This document shows positions 1 to 7,499 of a DNA stretch of 64,000 bases, piece by piece. The translations under genes and the position numbers were made by a program. Position 1 is the first letter of the stretch, and the number at the start of each line of letters is the position of its first letter. This DNA comes from Flavobacterium phragmitis (lineage in GTDB: Bacteria > Bacteroidota > Bacteroidia > Flavobacteriales > Flavobacteriaceae), in assembly GCF_900112575.1 (NCBI RefSeq), contig NZ_FOMH01000001.1, forward strand, positions 62,001 through 126,000, given 5' to 3'. The notes beneath the pieces are model-generated. The model did no database searches and was not told the DNA's origin. It worked only from the letters and a program-made list of their open reading frames with translations.

Positions 1-1
1 C

Positions 2-298
2 AGCAAACTGCACCGTTCTGGTTTGGGGCATTATTTTCATCATATTGAAGTCATGTCAGACAAACAGGAAATCGATTATGAAAAACTTTTAGGTCGTTTA
101 GATATTCAGGCACATGAATTTTTGATGATCGGAAATTCATTAAAATCAGATGTGCTTCCAGTTTTGGGAATTGGTGGCTATGCCGTTCATATTCCGTTTC
201 ATACAACTTGGGAACACGAAAAAATTAATCATACCATAGAACACGAGCATTTTAGTTCATTTGAAACTATTGCAGAAGTGGTTCCGAAATTACTATAA
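2..298 (+). CDS. HAD-family hydrolase, C-terminal fragment
   Basis: The reading frame is open from the first full codon at base 2, so the gene starts upstream of the window and only about 98 C-terminal residues are visible. The segment FLMIGNSLKSDV matches HAD motif IV, in which acidic residues hold the catalytic Mg2+, followed by the usual small-residue turn and a cap-less C-terminal tail. The catalytic DxD of motif I lies outside the window, so the substrate cannot be guessed; HAD enzymes of this type are mostly phosphatases. Its stop codon overlaps the ATG of the next gene (TAATG at 296-300), which suggests translational coupling with the acetyltransferase-like gene. Confidence 0.8.
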   Translation, partial: SKLHRSGLGHYFHHIEVMSDKQEIDYEKLLGRLDIQAHEFLMIGNSLKSDVLPVLGIGGYAVHIPFHTTWEHEKINHTIEHEHFSSFETIAEVVPKLL

Positions 299-927
299 TG
301 AAAACACTTTTAGACTTAGAAAACTGGAATAGAAAAGAGCATTTTGCTCATTTTAAACAAATGGAAGAACCGTTCTTTGGAGCAACCGTTGAAATCGATT
401 GTACCAAAGCGTATCAAACTGCCAAAAGTTTAAATGCTTCTTTTTTCATTTTCTACCTGCATAAAACCTTAACTGCAGTAAATACAATTGAGAATTTTAA
501 ATACCGAATTTCCGAAAACCAGATCTATATCAATGATCGTGTTGATGCTTCGGCAACTATCGGACGTGAAGATGGAACTTTTGGATTTTCATTAATTGAA
601 TATCATCCTGATTTTAAAACATTCGAACAAACGGCATTGGCAGAAATTGAGCGTATTCAGAACACAACCGGTCTTTTTACAAGATCTTTTGATGATGATA
701 ACCTGATTCATTTTTCTGCAATTCCGTGGTTGAATTTCACATCGCTTACGCATGCAAGAAGTTTTATCTATCCAGACAGCTGTCCTAAAATTTCGTTCGG
801 GAAAATGATGGTTTCAGAAACGGGAAAAAGAACCATTTCGATGGCAGTATATGTACATCATGGTCTGATGGACGGAATGCATCTTGGGCAATTCGTTGAT
901 CTTTTTCAAGAGCTTATGAATCAATAA
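298..927 (+). CDS. chloramphenicol acetyltransferase (CAT)-family protein
   Basis: This 209-residue protein has the length of type A chloramphenicol acetyltransferases (about 210-220 aa). It ends with a CAT-type active-site segment, HHGLMDG at residues 187-193, where the second His is the family's catalytic base and the Asp is structural. The N-terminal WNRKEHF segment is also typical of the family. Many Bacteroidetes carry chromosomal CAT homologues, so an acyl-CoA O-acetyltransferase role is likely but drug resistance is not shown. The canonical HHAVCDG is altered to HHGLMDG, which argues against assuming chloramphenicol as substrate. It overlaps the HAD gene by one base and is probably co-transcribed with it. 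Confidence 0.8.
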   Translation: MKTLLDLENWNRKEHFAHFKQMEEPFFGATVEIDCTKAYQTAKSLNASFFIFYLHKTLTAVNTIENFKYRISENQIYINDRVDASATIGREDGTFGFSLIEYHPDFKTFEQTALAEIERIQNTTGLFTRSFDDDNLIHFSAIPWLNFTSLTHARSFIYPDSCPKISFGKMMVSETGKRTISMAVYVHHGLMDGMHLGQFVDLFQELMNQ

Positions 928-960
928 ATTAAATGGAATAATTTTTGTTCGCAGAAACTT

Positions 961-2358
961 ATGAAACAAATCTTCCTTTTTCTGGTTTTTATATATAGTA
1001 CTGTTTCGCTGAGTCAAACAGTACTAGCTTCCTATCCTATAGATTTAAAAACACAGAAAGAGGAATGTGAAACTTTAAATGCAGAAAACGTTGTCACGCA
1101 TGAAGTTTTCGCTTTTATTGCCTCTCGTGATAGTTTGACGATTCTCAAATACAATAGCGCTTTATTCCTAAACGATAAGTTTACCACTACCCGACAATAT
1201 ACCGAAAACAGATCCTTGATGGGCTATAGTTTCAGCGAAGACGGCAATCCGACTTTGTATTGGTTTTCGCCAGTAGACAACAGCATTATTGTAATCAAAT
1301 ATTATTTTGAAACCAAAACAACTAGAGCTTTAAAATTTGGTTTACCTGTTGACGAACAATCTATTCTAGCACAATATCAAAAGGATAATAATTTTTATCT
1401 GGTTTTGAAATACAAAGAAAAACCAGCCTTAACAGTTTACCTTTTTAAAAATGGAATGGCCGATGAAAAATTTTTGGACTTCTCCCCTTTTACTTTTCGA
1501 GATCGAAAAACACAGCAAAAGACATTCAACCAGATCTTAAATGAAAATCCGATTGAAAAAATGGAACCTGGAGAATATAATCCGCTTTATAAAGTAACTG
1601 CAAAAAGCAAACTTTATATATTGCCCAATCGCTTAATTCTCTCTTTAGATCAAGGCCTAAGAAAAACACAGCTTTTTGACATCAATCTCGAGAATTCTGA
1701 AATAACAGAAAAAACTTTTTTACAGCCCTTGGGGCAAAAAAATGCTAGAACATCCAACTCATTCTATCATGAAAACAAGCTTTATCAGATTAACGTAAAC
1801 TCTAATGAGCTTTTATTTGATATTAAAGATTACAATACTGGAGAATCGATAAAATCATTCACTGTTTTAAGGAAAGATACTATTCGTTTTAATAACTCTC
1901 CTTTTTTAATGCAGATTGAGGACCGCAAACCTAAAACCATAAAGAACACCAGTAATTTTATTAAAGAACTGGCTTCTACCAATGCAGGTCTTTCTGTATA
2001 TAAAAACCAAAAGAACCTTTTAATCACATTGGGCGGGACTGGCAGCAGTTCAAAAACGGTATCTATGAATGGTTTTAATATGTTTGATGATTATTTTGGA
2101 GATTTTCCTTCCACGAATTATTACAACATAGACAGTGATTATTCTGTTTTTTTTGAAAGCATCTGGACTAAAAAACTGGAATTAACCACAGAAACACATG
2201 AACCATTCGCTTCTGACAAGATTTATTATTTTATAGATACTCATAGAGAAGTGTTTATTCCCAATGTTATAAAATTAAATAACTATTCTATTTTAGGTTA
2301 TTACGATACCATCGCTAAACAATATACTTTACGTAAATTCACCGACGGATTCGAGTAA
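961..2358 (+). CDS. exported protein of unknown function (paralogue of the 3800-5245 gene)
   Basis: Not a recognised family. The first ~19 residues form a signal peptide (MKQIF, a hydrophobic run, then SLSQ), and the mature part is about 445 residues, rich in Tyr, Phe and Asn with no membrane segment. It aligns over its length with the protein at 3800-5245: both start the mature chain with SQTVLxS, and share GYSxSE..P.LYW, a K..IL.FD/LD block, a TxNSFY block and a C-terminal YxxRKFTDG motif. The repeated short beta-like segments could suit a beta-propeller, but that is inference. No T9SS C-terminal sorting domain was seen. The two paralogues flank an OmpA gene. Confidence 0.8.
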   Translation: MKQIFLFLVFIYSTVSLSQTVLASYPIDLKTQKEECETLNAENVVTHEVFAFIASRDSLTILKYNSALFLNDKFTTTRQYTENRSLMGYSFSEDGNPTLYWFSPVDNSIIVIKYYFETKTTRALKFGLPVDEQSILAQYQKDNNFYLVLKYKEKPALTVYLFKNGMADEKFLDFSPFTFRDRKTQQKTFNQILNENPIEKMEPGEYNPLYKVTAKSKLYILPNRLILSLDQGLRKTQLFDINLENSEITEKTFLQPLGQKNARTSNSFYHENKLYQINVNSNELLFDIKDYNTGESIKSFTVLRKDTIRFNNSPFLMQIEDRKPKTIKNTSNFIKELASTNAGLSVYKNQKNLLITLGGTGSSSKTVSMNGFNMFDDYFGDFPSTNYYNIDSDYSVFFESIWTKKLELTTETHEPFASDKIYYFIDTHREVFIPNVIKLNNYSILGYYDTIAKQYTLRKFTDGFE

Positions 2359-2536
2359 CCAACTTGTAATCAAATTATTACACAAAAAGAATATGCTTTT
2401 CAGCATATTTACTACGCTTATTATAGAAATATAGGCATCATTATTATCCTATTCTGACATCTTTGTGGCTTTTAGAGGAAGTTTTTACTTACAAATTGTT
2501 GTTGTTTTGATTAAAATTTATTAATCTCAAACAACA

Positions 2537-3679
2537 ATGAAAAAAATTGTAATGACTCTGGCATTTGCTTTAAGCATAATGTATGCAGAGGCGCAAACTG
2601 AAACAAAAACCTCAGATAATTACAACAAATGGTCTATTGAATTAGCCGGCGGTTTTAACAAGGCGCAGCGTCCATTTGCATCTGGTAATTATTACAGCTC
2701 TAGAATTAGTCCTTTCACAACTGATCTAGGAGTAAGATACATGCTGAACAATAAATTTGGTCTTAAAGCTGATTTTGGATACAACTCTTTAACAGAGCAG
2801 AAAAACAGTTCACTTCCTTTTGACTCAAAATATTACAGAGTTGATTTACAGGGTGTAGCTAATTTAGGTCGTATCATGAATTTTGAAACATGGACTAATA
2901 CATTTGGATTATTAGCTCATGCAGGTTTTGGAGTTGGTCAGTTAGAAAACAAAGATTATAACGTTAAAGACAAAGTTGGAAATTTGATCGCTGGTTTAAC
3001 TGGACAGATAAGATTAACAAACAGAGTGGCGCTGACAGGAGACGTAACTACAATGTTAAATGCATTTCAGGATCATACTTTTGATGGTACTGCCATGAAT
3101 GCAAACAGAGGCTTTTCAGGCTTGTTATTTAATGGTACTATTGGGCTAAATGTTTACTTAGGTAAAAACGCAAAACATGCTGATTGGACAGTAACTTCAA
3201 ATGACAATGGTGATATTACTGCTTTAGAAAAAAAGGTAGCAGATTTGGAATCACAAGTCAAAAAAATTCCAGCACAAAAAGAAGTAATTGTTGAAAAACA
3301 AGTAGGCACACCACAACTTACTAATGATGAATTAATCAAGAGAATGATTAATGATAAGTATTACAGCGTGTATTTTGACTTTAACAAAACAACCCCAATT
3401 GAGAACTCAACTGCTGCAATTGATGTTGTTTTAACGTACCTAAGAAAAAATCCATCTGCATCACTTGACTTAATTGGCAATGCTGATCAAGTTGGAAAAT
3501 CAGATTACAATCAAAAATTATCAAACACAAGAGCCAATAATGTAAAAACTATTCTAGAAAAAGCTGGAATTGCTTCCTCTCGCTTGAATGTTATTGCTAA
3601 TGGTGCCGATACCTCAATTCAAAAAGATTCTGACGAAGCCAGAAGGTTAGCTAGAAGAGTTATCTTTATTGTGAAATAA
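2537..3679 (+). CDS. OmpA-family outer membrane protein
   Basis: 380 residues in three parts. Residues 1-19 are a signal peptide ending EAQ. About residues 30-210 form an N-terminal beta-barrel with alternating hydrophobic strands (WSIELAGG, GLKADFGYN, FSGLLFNGTIGLNVYLG). A short coiled coil (ALEKKVADLESQVKKI, about 230-245) leads to the C-terminal OmpA peptidoglycan-binding domain, about 265-380. That domain starts YYSVYFDFNKTTP and contains the conserved NxRAxxVKxxL helix as NTRANNVKTIL. It is likely a structural outer membrane protein that anchors the envelope to peptidoglycan. A clear terminator follows. A -7-like CATCTTTG at 2458-2465 lies about 70 bases upstream of the start, but it deviates from TAnnTTTG. 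Confidence 0.92.
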   Translation: MKKIVMTLAFALSIMYAEAQTETKTSDNYNKWSIELAGGFNKAQRPFASGNYYSSRISPFTTDLGVRYMLNNKFGLKADFGYNSLTEQKNSSLPFDSKYYRVDLQGVANLGRIMNFETWTNTFGLLAHAGFGVGQLENKDYNVKDKVGNLIAGLTGQIRLTNRVALTGDVTTMLNAFQDHTFDGTAMNANRGFSGLLFNGTIGLNVYLGKNAKHADWTVTSNDNGDITALEKKVADLESQVKKIPAQKEVIVEKQVGTPQLTNDELIKRMINDKYYSVYFDFNKTTPIENSTAAIDVVLTYLRKNPSASLDLIGNADQVGKSDYNQKLSNTRANNVKTILEKAGIASSRLNVIANGADTSIQKDSDEARRLARRVIFIVK

Positions 3680-3702
3680 TTTCTTTTTTTAAAATGGTGC
3701 CT

Positions 3703-3735
3703 AAAGTCCTTAAGATGATTCTTAAGGACTTTTTT
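3703..3735 (+). terminator. intrinsic terminator after the OmpA gene
   Basis: Twelve-base stem AAAGTCCTTAAG (3703-3714) pairs with CTTAAGGACTTT (3721-3732) around a six-base loop and runs into a T tract. It lies 23 bases after the OmpA stop codon. Confidence 0.9.
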
Positions 3736-3799
3736 ATTGTTTAAATTTGAGACGCTTAATCAAATAAAATTTGGAATAAATTTTGATGAACTTTTCATT

Positions 3800-5245
3800 A
3801 TGAAAAAACTGCTTCTACTCTTTGTTTTATTTTCTAAAACAGCGCTGTTTAGTCAAACAGTACTAAACTCTTTACCATTAAATCTGAACTTTCTGGGAAA
3901 GACCCAGATTTTAAATGCTCAAGATGAAAAAAGTAAGGATATTTATGTTTTTACTTGGGATAATAAAAACGTAAATATTTTAAAATACAATCCGTCTTTA
4001 TTTCTTGCGAATCAATTTACAGATTCCATCAAACCTGAAACAAGTCGGGATTTAATTGGTTACAGTATAAGTGAGAATAAAAAACCATCATTATACTGGA
4101 GTTCTCATAATTATAAAAACATTTTAATTACAGTTTATAATCTAGATAATAAAACCTCAGAATCCTTAAACTTCGATTTCCCAAAAAATCACGATTATAT
4201 TATTAGCTCTTTCCAACAGAACAATATTTTCTACATTTTGGCAAAAGAAAAAGACTTTGAACATCTGCTTCTTTACAAATTTGAAGATGGGAAATGCGTT
4301 GTTAAAATGTTTGATTTTTCTTCATTTATTTTTAAAAATGAAAGAAATACCCAAATCTCTTTTAATGCTCTTATCAAATATTTCCCGATACAGAAAGTAG
4401 ATCCAGATATTTATACTCCTATAGAATTGGCTTCAAGCGCCAGCAAAATGTATGTCATTCAGGATCATATTATTTTGACATTTGACAATACTCTTATCCA
4501 AACGCAAGCCTTCGATCTTAATATTAAAACTGGTGAAATAAAAGAAAAAACTTTTGATCTGCCTGCTCCAGAAACTCCGTTACGAACAACAAATTCATTT
4601 TATAGTGATAATAAATTATTCCAAGTAAAGGCAAATAAAGAATTCTTTTTATTTCAAATCAAAGATTTTGATTCAGGTAAAGGCATCAAGAATTATTCAT
4701 TTTCAAAAAATGATACTATTCCTTTTATGAATTCTCCTTTCATTATGCAGATTGACAATAACGAACCTCGTCAATTAAAAACCACTGAAAAGTTTCTGAA
4801 AAGCATAAACGGACTTCCTGCCGGTGTTTCCGTTTTTAAAAACCATAAAAACAGTTTTATCACTTTTAGCGGTTTTGGTGAATATTCAGATTTTTATTTT
4901 TCCTTCAATTCTTCGACTGATTCTGGAGAACGTGTTCCTTATTCGTTAAGCAAAGCAGTTTATTTTGACGCAATGTTAAGTGAAAACCTAAGTTTCGCAA
5001 AAGACTATCAATCAAGACCTTTGGCTATTGACAATTTGTTTTACTTTTTGAATAGCAATAAAGGCATAAAACTTTATGATGCGTTAAGATTGAAAGATTT
5101 TTATGTTTTAAGTTATTTCGACAGTGGTTCTCAACAGTTTGTAATGCGAAAATTTACTGATGGCCCTATGATGCAAGACAATGGAAATCCGATTATAAAT
5201 AAATCTCAATTCTCAAAACCTTTTTCTTTTGGCGATATAAAATAG
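3800..5245 (+). CDS. exported protein of unknown function (paralogue of the 961-2358 gene)
   Basis: The frame is open from 3737, but the ATG at 3800 begins a proper signal peptide (MKKLLLLFVLFSKTALFSQ), so it is the preferred start and gives 481 residues. The mature protein resembles the 961-2358 product along its whole length, including SQTVLNSLPLNL at the mature start, GYSISENKKPSLYW, TTNSFYSDNKLFQV, the block ending MNSPFIMQIDN and a C-terminal MRKFTDG. Function is unknown. It has a 30-residue C-terminal extension that its paralogue lacks. The pair probably arose by duplication with the OmpA gene between them. Confidence 0.8.
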   Translation: MKKLLLLFVLFSKTALFSQTVLNSLPLNLNFLGKTQILNAQDEKSKDIYVFTWDNKNVNILKYNPSLFLANQFTDSIKPETSRDLIGYSISENKKPSLYWSSHNYKNILITVYNLDNKTSESLNFDFPKNHDYIISSFQQNNIFYILAKEKDFEHLLLYKFEDGKCVVKMFDFSSFIFKNERNTQISFNALIKYFPIQKVDPDIYTPIELASSASKMYVIQDHIILTFDNTLIQTQAFDLNIKTGEIKEKTFDLPAPETPLRTTNSFYSDNKLFQVKANKEFFLFQIKDFDSGKGIKNYSFSKNDTIPFMNSPFIMQIDNNEPRQLKTTEKFLKSINGLPAGVSVFKNHKNSFITFSGFGEYSDFYFSFNSSTDSGERVPYSLSKAVYFDAMLSENLSFAKDYQSRPLAIDNLFYFLNSNKGIKLYDALRLKDFYVLSYFDSGSQQFVMRKFTDGPMMQDNGNPIINKSQFSKPFSFGDIK

Positions 5246-5346
5246 TATTAAATTTATTGGAAGTGAATTGAAATACGTATTGTTTTCAGGGTTTTGAAAA
5301 AATGGTTTGGATTATTTTTTCTAATTTTACAAAAAAGACACCTATT

Positions 5347-5865
5347 ATGCTATCAAAAAATATTGAATCGGCTTTAAACAAGCAAATCCGCATAGAAGCA
5401 GAATCTTCGCAAACGTATCTTTCTATGGCTTGTTGGGCAGAGGTACAAGGATTAGAGGGAATTGCTCAATTTATGTACACACAGTCAGATGAAGAGCGTG
5501 CACACATGCTTAAATTGGTTAAGTATGTAAACGAACGCGGAGGACATGCTCAGGTAACAGATCTTAAAGCGCCAAAAACGACTTACACTACTTTCAAAGA
5601 AATGTTTGAGGAGCTTTACAATCACGAACTTTTTGTATCGAAATCAATCAACGAATTAGTGCACATTACTTTTGAAGAAAAAGATTATGCTACACATAAT
5701 TTCTTACAATGGTATGTTTCTGAACAAATCGAAGAAGAAGCAACTGCTAAATCGATCTTAGATAAAATCAACTTAATTGGAGACGATAAAGGCGGACTTT
5801 ACTTGTTCGACCGTGATATTCAGCAATTAACAGTTACAAGTTCGATTGCTATCAATCCAAAATAA
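5347..5865 (+). CDS. ftnA: bacterial non-heme ferritin
   Basis: Starting at the ATG at 5347 (not the upstream in-frame ATG at 5302) puts the ferroxidase ligands exactly at family numbering: Glu17, Glu50, His53, Glu94, Gln127 and Glu130. That supports both the start and the assignment. The protein is then 172 residues, the usual ferritin length, with the four-helix-bundle motifs SDEERAHM and QWYVSEQIEEE. It should assemble as a 24-mer cage that oxidises Fe(II) and stores ferric iron in the cytoplasm. The gene stands alone between an exported protein and a small Cys-rich gene; no Fur box was identified. Confidence 0.95.
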   Translation: MLSKNIESALNKQIRIEAESSQTYLSMACWAEVQGLEGIAQFMYTQSDEERAHMLKLVKYVNERGGHAQVTDLKAPKTTYTTFKEMFEELYNHELFVSKSINELVHITFEEKDYATHNFLQWYVSEQIEEEATAKSILDKINLIGDDKGGLYLFDRDIQQLTVTSSIAINPK

Positions 5866-5912
5866 AAAAAGTTAAAGTTTATTTAGAACATTTAAAAATT
5901 ACTTTTTTCGTT

Positions 5913-5920
5913 TATATTTG
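5913..5920 (+). promoter_or_regulatory. Bacteroidetes -7 promoter element
   Basis: TATATTTG matches TAnnTTTG and lies 28 bases upstream of the TTG start at 5948. No convincing -33 TTTG was found at the right spacing, so the call rests on the -7 element and position. Confidence 0.5.
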
Positions 5921-5947
5921 TCTCTGTTTTTATAATACAGAGGAAAA

Positions 5948-6133
5948 TTGGGCAAGAAAGAAAAAGACAAGGAGAAGAAAAAGGATAAAAAGAAAAAGAA
6001 AAATTCTGAAATCCTTGATAAGATCAAGAAGATTGAAAACTGCAAATCTTCTTGCTGTGAGAAATATAAAAAGAGCGAAAAAAAGCGCTGTTCTCGCTGT
6101 CCTATGTTTGATTTATTCAAAAAAACAGCTTAA
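5948..6133 (+). CDS. small Lys-rich, Cys-cluster protein, unknown function
   Basis: 61 residues starting with TTG; an in-frame stop at 5933-5935 rules out a longer version. Twelve of the first 18 residues are Lys. The second half carries a Cys cluster: CKSSCC at about 32-37, then CSRCP at about 47-51 and a C-terminal FDLFKK. The arrangement suggests metal binding (zinc or Fe-S) with a basic tail that could contact nucleic acid or ribosome; both are inference. A TAnnTTTG element upstream and a strong terminator downstream bracket it as its own transcription unit, which supports it as a real gene. Confidence 0.7.
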   Translation: MGKKEKDKEKKKDKKKKKNSEILDKIKKIENCKSSCCEKYKKSEKKRCSRCPMFDLFKKTA

Positions 6134-6144
6134 CAAAATATAGA

Positions 6145-6177
6145 AAAACCCATTAGATTTCTCTAATGGGTTTTTTA
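6145..6177 (+). terminator. intrinsic terminator after the small Cys-rich gene
   Basis: CCCATTAGA (6149-6157) pairs with TCTAATGGG (6162-6170) around a four-base loop, extended by A4/T4 and ending in TTTTTT. Confidence 0.9.
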
Positions 6178-6217
6178 GTTTAAATTGCAGTCAATCTTTC
6201 TGATTTTTAATTCAATT

Positions 6218-6910
6218 ATGGAAAACTACGTTACTATACCAAAATCAAGCCTTGATTTTCTGGTTCAGCTCAAAGAAAACAATAACAAACCCTGGTTTGA
6301 CGATCATAAATCTGAATATTTAATCGAATTAGAACATATTCAAAACTTTGCAGATGCTTTATTAAAAGAACTTTCAAAAACAGATGTTCTGGAAAATACT
6401 TCAGGAAAAAAAAGCGTTTACCGAATCTATCGCGATATTCGTTTCTCTAAAGACAAAACTCCTTTTAAACATTATTGGGGCGGAAGTTATACACGCGCAA
6501 CAGCAGCGAGAAGAGGCGGTTATTATTTTCATCTGGAAAAAGGAAACAGCTTTTTCGCCGGTGGATTTTGGGGGCCAAATGCATCTGATTTAAAACGCAT
6601 TAGAACTGAATTTGGGTTTAACTCTGAAGCTTTCCGAGAAATCCTAAACTCCAAATCTTTCAAAGATACATTTGGAACACTGCAAGGCGAACAATTGAAA
6701 ACAGCTCCAAAAGGTTTTGATGCCGATCATGAAGCCATTGATTTACTGCGTTACAAACAATTTTTAATCATCAAACGTTTTACTGATGAGGAAGTATTGA
6801 GTCCAACGTTTTTAGAACAAGCTTTGGACACTTTCAAAAAAATGAGACCTTTCTTTGACTATATGAGCGAAGTATTGACAACGGATAGCAACGGCGTTTC
6901 AATTTTATAA
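6218..6910 (+). CDS. DUF2461 family protein
   Basis: The frame extends to a TTG at 6185, but the ATG at 6218 (MENYVTIPKSSLDFL) gives the usual DUF2461 start and 230 residues. Family hallmarks are the N-terminal FLVQLKENNNKPWFDDHKSEY, then VYRIYRDIRFSKDKTPFK and the glycine-rich FHLEKGNSFFAGGFWGP. The biochemical role of DUF2461 is not established; the conserved arginine and lysine segments suggest phosphate or nucleotide binding, which is inference. It is a single-gene unit followed by a strong palindromic terminator. Confidence 0.9.
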   Translation: MENYVTIPKSSLDFLVQLKENNNKPWFDDHKSEYLIELEHIQNFADALLKELSKTDVLENTSGKKSVYRIYRDIRFSKDKTPFKHYWGGSYTRATAARRGGYYFHLEKGNSFFAGGFWGPNASDLKRIRTEFGFNSEAFREILNSKSFKDTFGTLQGEQLKTAPKGFDADHEAIDLLRYKQFLIIKRFTDEEVLSPTFLEQALDTFKKMRPFFDYMSEVLTTDSNGVSIL

Positions 6911-6931
6911 ACATACTTTTTTATAAAAGTT

Positions 6932-6963
6932 AAACCCGACAGGTTTAAAAACCTGTCGGGTTT
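6932..6963. terminator. palindromic terminator between convergent genes
   Basis: AAACCCGACAGGTTT (6932-6946) is the exact inverse of AAACCTGTCGGGTTT (6949-6963). It sits between the DUF2461 gene (+) and ssb (-) and could end both transcripts. A degenerate relative is at 42401-42427. Confidence 0.8.
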
Positions 6964-6995
6964 GTTTTGCTTTTCGTGGCGTTTAGTCAAAATAT

Positions 6996-7322
6996 TTACA
7001 GCAATAAAATCTCGTTTACAACAACTTCGGTGATGTATTTTTTCTCTCCGTTTTTATCATCGTAACTTCTGTGAGTTAGTTTACCTTCAATTGCGACTTC
7101 TTTTCCTTTTACAACAAACTTTTCGATAATTTCGGCAACTTTTCCCCAGGCAGTTACACGATGCCATTCGGTTTGCTCTACTTTGTCTCCTTTTTCATTT
7201 CGGTAAACATCATTTGTCGCAATTGTTAAATGTGCAAGCTTTTTACCGCTTTCTAATGTTTTAACTTCTGGATCATTCCCTACATTCCCAATTAACTGTA
7301 CTCTGTTTTTCATTGCATTCAT
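6996..7322 (-). CDS. ssb: single-stranded DNA-binding protein, short form
   Basis: 108 residues forming one OB fold: NRVQLIGNVGNDPEVK at the start, LAHLTIATND, the WHRVTAWGK strand and VAIEGKLTHRSYDDKNGEKKY. These are the standard SSB signatures for binding ssDNA. The protein stops at the end of the OB fold (NEILLL) and lacks the flexible linker and acidic C-terminal tail that recruit replication and repair partners in the main cellular SSB. It is therefore probably a secondary SSB. The first ATG (7320-7322) is followed by another at 7311-7313; either could be used. It is transcribed alone, divergent from the 7500 gene. Confidence 0.9.
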   Translation of the reverse strand: MNAMKNRVQLIGNVGNDPEVKTLESGKKLAHLTIATNDVYRNEKGDKVEQTEWHRVTAWGKVAEIIEKFVVKGKEVAIEGKLTHRSYDDKNGEKKYITEVVVNEILLL

Positions 7323-7451
7323 GGCGTATATTATTTAAATGTTAGTATAACTTGAAATTGTTCGTCAACTTCAACGATGCAAAGATGATACAGCCCAGCA
7401 ATAACAGTCGGTTGTTAACTATTTACTATCGACTGTAACTATTTGTAACCG

Positions 7452-7483
7452 TTTGTAATTGGAATTGATTTTTTGTATATTTG
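7452..7483 (+). promoter_or_regulatory. Bacteroidetes-type promoter (-33 TTTG / -7 TATATTTG)
   Basis: TTTG at 7452-7455 and TATATTTG at 7476-7483 are 20 bases apart, within the spacing known for Flavobacterium promoters. The start codon at 7500 follows 16 bases later. Confidence 0.65.
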
Positions 7484-7499
7484 AGAGAAATCTTACTAT

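Noticed and set aside
298..927. Calling the CAT-family gene a chloramphenicol-resistance gene
   Set aside because: The active-site segment differs from classical CAT (HHGLMDG instead of HHAVCDG) and such homologues are common chromosomal genes in Bacteroidetes, so resistance cannot be claimed.
5899..6120. Minus-strand ORF opposite the small Lys-rich gene
   Set aside because: It is the Phe/Leu-rich antisense of the AAG/AAA-rich coding strand; the promoter element and terminator fit the plus strand.
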